Shown here: positions 62,201 to 64,000 of the stretch, in pieces
How positions within the stretch are numbered: position 1 is the first letter of the stretch
Layout of the letters: each line of letters opens with the position of its first letter
DNA from: Micromonospora sp. WMMD1128
GTDB lineage: Bacteria; Actinomycetota; Actinomycetes; Mycobacteriales; Micromonosporaceae
NCBI RefSeq assembly: GCF_027497235.1
Contig: NZ_CP114902.1
Coordinates: forward strand, 2,927,501 to 2,991,500
Direction of reading: 5' to 3'
Length of the DNA stretch: 64,000 nucleotides
Made by a program: the position numbers and the translations under genes
The notes under the pieces: generated by a model
The model's database searches: none
What the model was told of the DNA's origin: nothing
What the model saw: only the letters and a program-made list of their open reading frames with translations

Positions 62201-63229
62201 ATGCGCGCCAGCCGGCTGGTCTCCCTCCTGCTGCTCCTGCAGACCCGGGGGCGGATGACCGCCCAGGAACTCGCCGACGCCCTGGAGGTGTCGGTGCGGA
62301 CCGTCTACCGCGACGTCGAGTCCCTCGGCGCCGCCGGCGTCCCGGTGTACGCCGACCGCGGCCCGGCCGGCGGCTACCGACTGGTGGAGGGCTACCGGAC
62401 CCGCCTCACCGGGCTCACCGGCCCGGAGGCCGAGGCGCTGTTCCTCACCGGACTGCCCGGCCCCGCCGCGGAACTGGGCCTGGCGTCCGTGGTGGCCGCC
62501 GCCGAGTTGAAAATGCGCGCGGCGCTACCGGACGACCTGGCCGACCGCAGCGGCCGGATCCGGCAGCGGTTCCACCTGGACGCGCCCGGCTGGTTCCGTC
62601 ACCCGGAGGCCACCCCGCACCTGGCCACGCTCGCCGGCGCGGTGTGGGACGACCGGTGGGTGCGGCTGCGCTACCGGCGCTGGCGCGCCCCACGGGAGGT
62701 CACCCGGCTGGTCGCCCCGCTGGGCGTGGTACTCAAAGCCGGACGGTGGTATCTGGTCGCCCGGTGCGCGGATCAGCTGCGCACCTACCGGGTCGGCGCG
62801 GTGCTCGACGCGGCGGTCACCGACGAGCGGTACGAGCGGCCGGACGGGTTCGACCTGGCCGCCTACTGGCGGGAGTGGACCGCCCGGTACGAACGCGACG
62901 TCTACCGCGACCAGGCGCGGATCCGGCTCACCGCCGCCGCGCTGGAGTTCATGCCGTACGTCTTCCCGCCGGAGATGAGCCGGGCGGCGCGGACGGCGGC
63001 CGGCGAACCCGGACCGGACGGCTGGTTGGAGACCACCGTGCCGATCGAGTCGGTGCGTCACGCCCACGCCGAGCTGCTCAAGCTCGGCGCCGAGGTGGAG
63101 GTGCTGGCCCCGGCGGAACTGCGCGACCGGTTCACCGCGACCGCGCGGGCGCTGACCCGGCTCTATCCGGCCGACGCCGACGCCAGCGCGGGGGCGGCCG
63201 GCGCTCCGGCGTCCCCCGCGTCGGCGTGA
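62201..63229 (+). CDS. WYL-domain transcriptional regulator
   Basis: A 342-aa protein. N-terminal HTH_11 domain (RLVSLLLLLQTRGRMTAQELADALEVSVRTVYRDVESL, with AGVPVYADRGPAGGYRLVEGY) followed by a WYL sensor domain with LAGAVWDDRWVRLRYRRWRAPREVTRLVAPLGVVLKAGRWYLVARC and a C-terminal WCX extension. ATG 62201 lies six bases after TACCGT, so leaderless. WYL regulators respond to nucleic acids or metabolites; target unknown. Converges on hsp20 with a 5-bp gap. Confidence 0.93.
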   Translation: MRASRLVSLLLLLQTRGRMTAQELADALEVSVRTVYRDVESLGAAGVPVYADRGPAGGYRLVEGYRTRLTGLTGPEAEALFLTGLPGPAAELGLASVVAAAELKMRAALPDDLADRSGRIRQRFHLDAPGWFRHPEATPHLATLAGAVWDDRWVRLRYRRWRAPREVTRLVAPLGVVLKAGRWYLVARCADQLRTYRVGAVLDAAVTDERYERPDGFDLAAYWREWTARYERDVYRDQARIRLTAAALEFMPYVFPPEMSRAARTAAGEPGPDGWLETTVPIESVRHAHAELLKLGAEVEVLAPAELRDRFTATARALTRLYPADADASAGAAGAPASPASA

Positions 63230-63234
63230 GGCGC

Positions 63235-63669
63235 TCACGCGGTGGTGAGCTGCCGGTGGCCGTTGCTCTCGGCGGGCGCGGTGACCGTGATGCGCCGCGG
63301 CTTGGCGCGCTCGGCGATCGGGATGCGCAGCGTCAGCACGCCGTTGTCGTAGCCGGCCTCCAGCCGGTCGGTGTCCAGCGTGTCGCCCAGGAACAGCTGC
63401 CGGGTGAACGTGCCCATCGGCCGCTCGGCGGCGACCAGCTCGACCTTGTCGCCGGTGGGGCGGCGTCGCTCGGCGCGGACGGTCAGCACGTTGCGTTCGA
63501 CGGTGCAGTCGATGCTGTCCGGATCGACGCCGGGAAGGTCGAAGGCGGCGTAGAAGTGGTCGCCGTCGCGGTAGGCGTCCAGGTGCATCACGGCCGGGCG
63601 GGCGGTGGTGCCGAAGAACTGCTCGGCGATCCGGTCGATCTCACGGAACGGGTCGGTACGCATCAACAT
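63235..63669 (-). CDS. small heat shock protein Hsp20
   Basis: A 144-aa alpha-crystallin chaperone that holds unfolded proteins. MLMRTDPFREIDRIAEQFFG is the N-terminal arm, the crystallin domain runs from HLDAYRDGDHFYAAFDLPGVDPDSIDCTVERNVLTVRAER to ADYDNGVLTLRIPIAE-type DNGVLTLRIPIAERAKPRRI with the I-x-I/V tail. A HAIR operator at 63709-63729 lies 40 bp upstream, so HspR control is expected. Confidence 0.95.
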   Translation of the reverse strand: MLMRTDPFREIDRIAEQFFGTTARPAVMHLDAYRDGDHFYAAFDLPGVDPDSIDCTVERNVLTVRAERRRPTGDKVELVAAERPMGTFTRQLFLGDTLDTDRLEAGYDNGVLTLRIPIAERAKPRRITVTAPAESNGHRQLTTA

Positions 63670-63708
63670 GGCCCTTGCCTCCTCGGTTCTCCTGATCCAA
63701 GGTCTCGT

Positions 63709-63729
63709 GTTGAGTCGAGGTGACTCAAC
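63709..63729. promoter_or_regulatory. HAIR element (HspR operator) of hsp20
   Basis: GTTGAGT (63709-63715), 7-nt spacer, ACTCAAC (63723-63729). This matches the HspR-associated inverted repeat CTTGAGT-N7-ACTCAAG except at the outermost base pair, which remains complementary. It stands 40 bp from the hsp20 start. Confidence 0.85.
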
Positions 63730-63819
63730 TTCCGGTTTCTGTTTTAGCGCGGCGTCGCCACGCCGTCAAGCCGTCGATCCCGCGGCGGCCTTCCCGCCGC
63801 GGGCGAGGGCGGTGGCCGG

Positions 63820-64000
63820 TCACGGGCCGGTCCGCCAGTAGACACCGTGCTCGCGGCTGAGCAGCATGTCGTCGATCAGGTAGCGGCGCAGCGTCACGTG
63901 GTCGGCCTCGCCGCCGGCGCACCAGGGACGCAGCAGGTCGTCCACCGCCCGTTCCGGGTAGCGCCGCCCCACCTCGAAGCTGCGCGCGGTGATGTGTTCC
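63820..64000 (-). CDS. DUF2087 domain protein, C-terminal part (cut by window edge)
   Basis: The minus strand encodes SFEVGRRYPERAVDDLLRPW ... DHVTLRRYLIDDMLLSREHGVYWR up to the stop at 63820-63822. The YPExxVNxxL and TLRRYLID-x-LxSR-x-G-x-YWR segments are the DUF2087 signature found at the end of ArsR/HTH or acetyltransferase-type proteins. The N-terminus lies outside the window. Function unknown. Confidence 0.8.
   Translation of the reverse strand, partial: EHITARSFEVGRRYPERAVDDLLRPWCAGGEADHVTLRRYLIDDMLLSREHGVYWRTGP

Overview
The window comes from a high-GC actinobacterium, most likely Micromonosporaceae. Evidence: very GC-rich DNA, frequent GTG starts, GTGA/ATGA gene overlaps, many apparently leaderless starts, a whiB-less pgsA2-DUF881-sbp-DUF881-gcvH-garA-MerR-DUF151-MerR-gcvP block in the order of Mycobacterium Rv1822-Rv1832, and a selenoprotein formate dehydrogenase of the Streptomyces/Micromonospora type. 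Most of the window reads as ordinary core chromosome; the 37.4-44.4 kb stretch looks accessory.

Layout. 0-1 kb: end of an SDR gene and an AbiE-like nucleotidyltransferase pair. 1.4-10.1 kb: a complete selenocysteine cassette, i.e. formate dehydrogenase alpha (in-frame UGA=Sec with a SECIS-like hairpin), iron-sulfur beta and NrfD-like membrane subunit, then tRNA-Sec (selC), selA and selB. 10.1-16.8 kb: small hypothetical proteins, a HhH-GPD protein, universal stress protein with a 35-bp tandem duplication at its 3' end, a DUF574 methyltransferase, a SpoIIE-type phosphatase and a MarR regulator. 17.1-30.0 kb: the pgsA2-to-gcvP block, with a truncated globin, a flavohemoprotein, a DivIVA-like protein and a sirtuin inserted before gcvP; gcvP is headed by a glycine riboswitch. 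30.1-37.3 kb: housekeeping genes (DUF5999, proline iminopeptidase, peptide deformylase, GNAT, TSUP permease, EEP hydrolase, folD under a ZTP riboswitch, nucleotidyltransferase-like protein, HAD phosphatase).

37.4-44.4 kb: accessory stretch with a GntR/TetR hybrid regulator, a frameshifted FAD monooxygenase with twin operators between them, a tyrosine recombinase starting inside a dif-like palindrome, a truncated aminoglycoside phosphotransferase that ends inside a second site closely resembling an actinobacterial chromosomal dif, and an AraC-VOC-UvrA-like resistance operon. 44.4-54 kb: pyridoxal kinase, an OFA-family (oxalate/formate-type) transporter with its 41-aa small partner, SDR, patatin, peroxiredoxin, membrane protein, and cytochrome bd oxidase (cydAB) behind overlapping TACTAC/GTAGTA palindromes. 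54-64 kb: PlsC acyltransferase, HTH-DUF4180 pair, glycerophosphodiesterase, UMF1 MFS transporter with a 20-bp inverted repeat inside the gene, thymidine kinase, VOC protein, secreted trypsin-like protease, second tyrosine recombinase, WYL regulator, Hsp20 behind a HAIR (HspR) operator, and a DUF2087 fragment at the edge.

Together the genes describe formate respiration (FDH feeding the quinone pool, cytochrome bd as a low-oxygen terminal oxidase, possibly an OFA carrier for formate), NO/heme stress defence, glycine and one-carbon metabolism controlled by two riboswitches, and a resistance-like island arranged around a probable chromosome-dimer resolution site.
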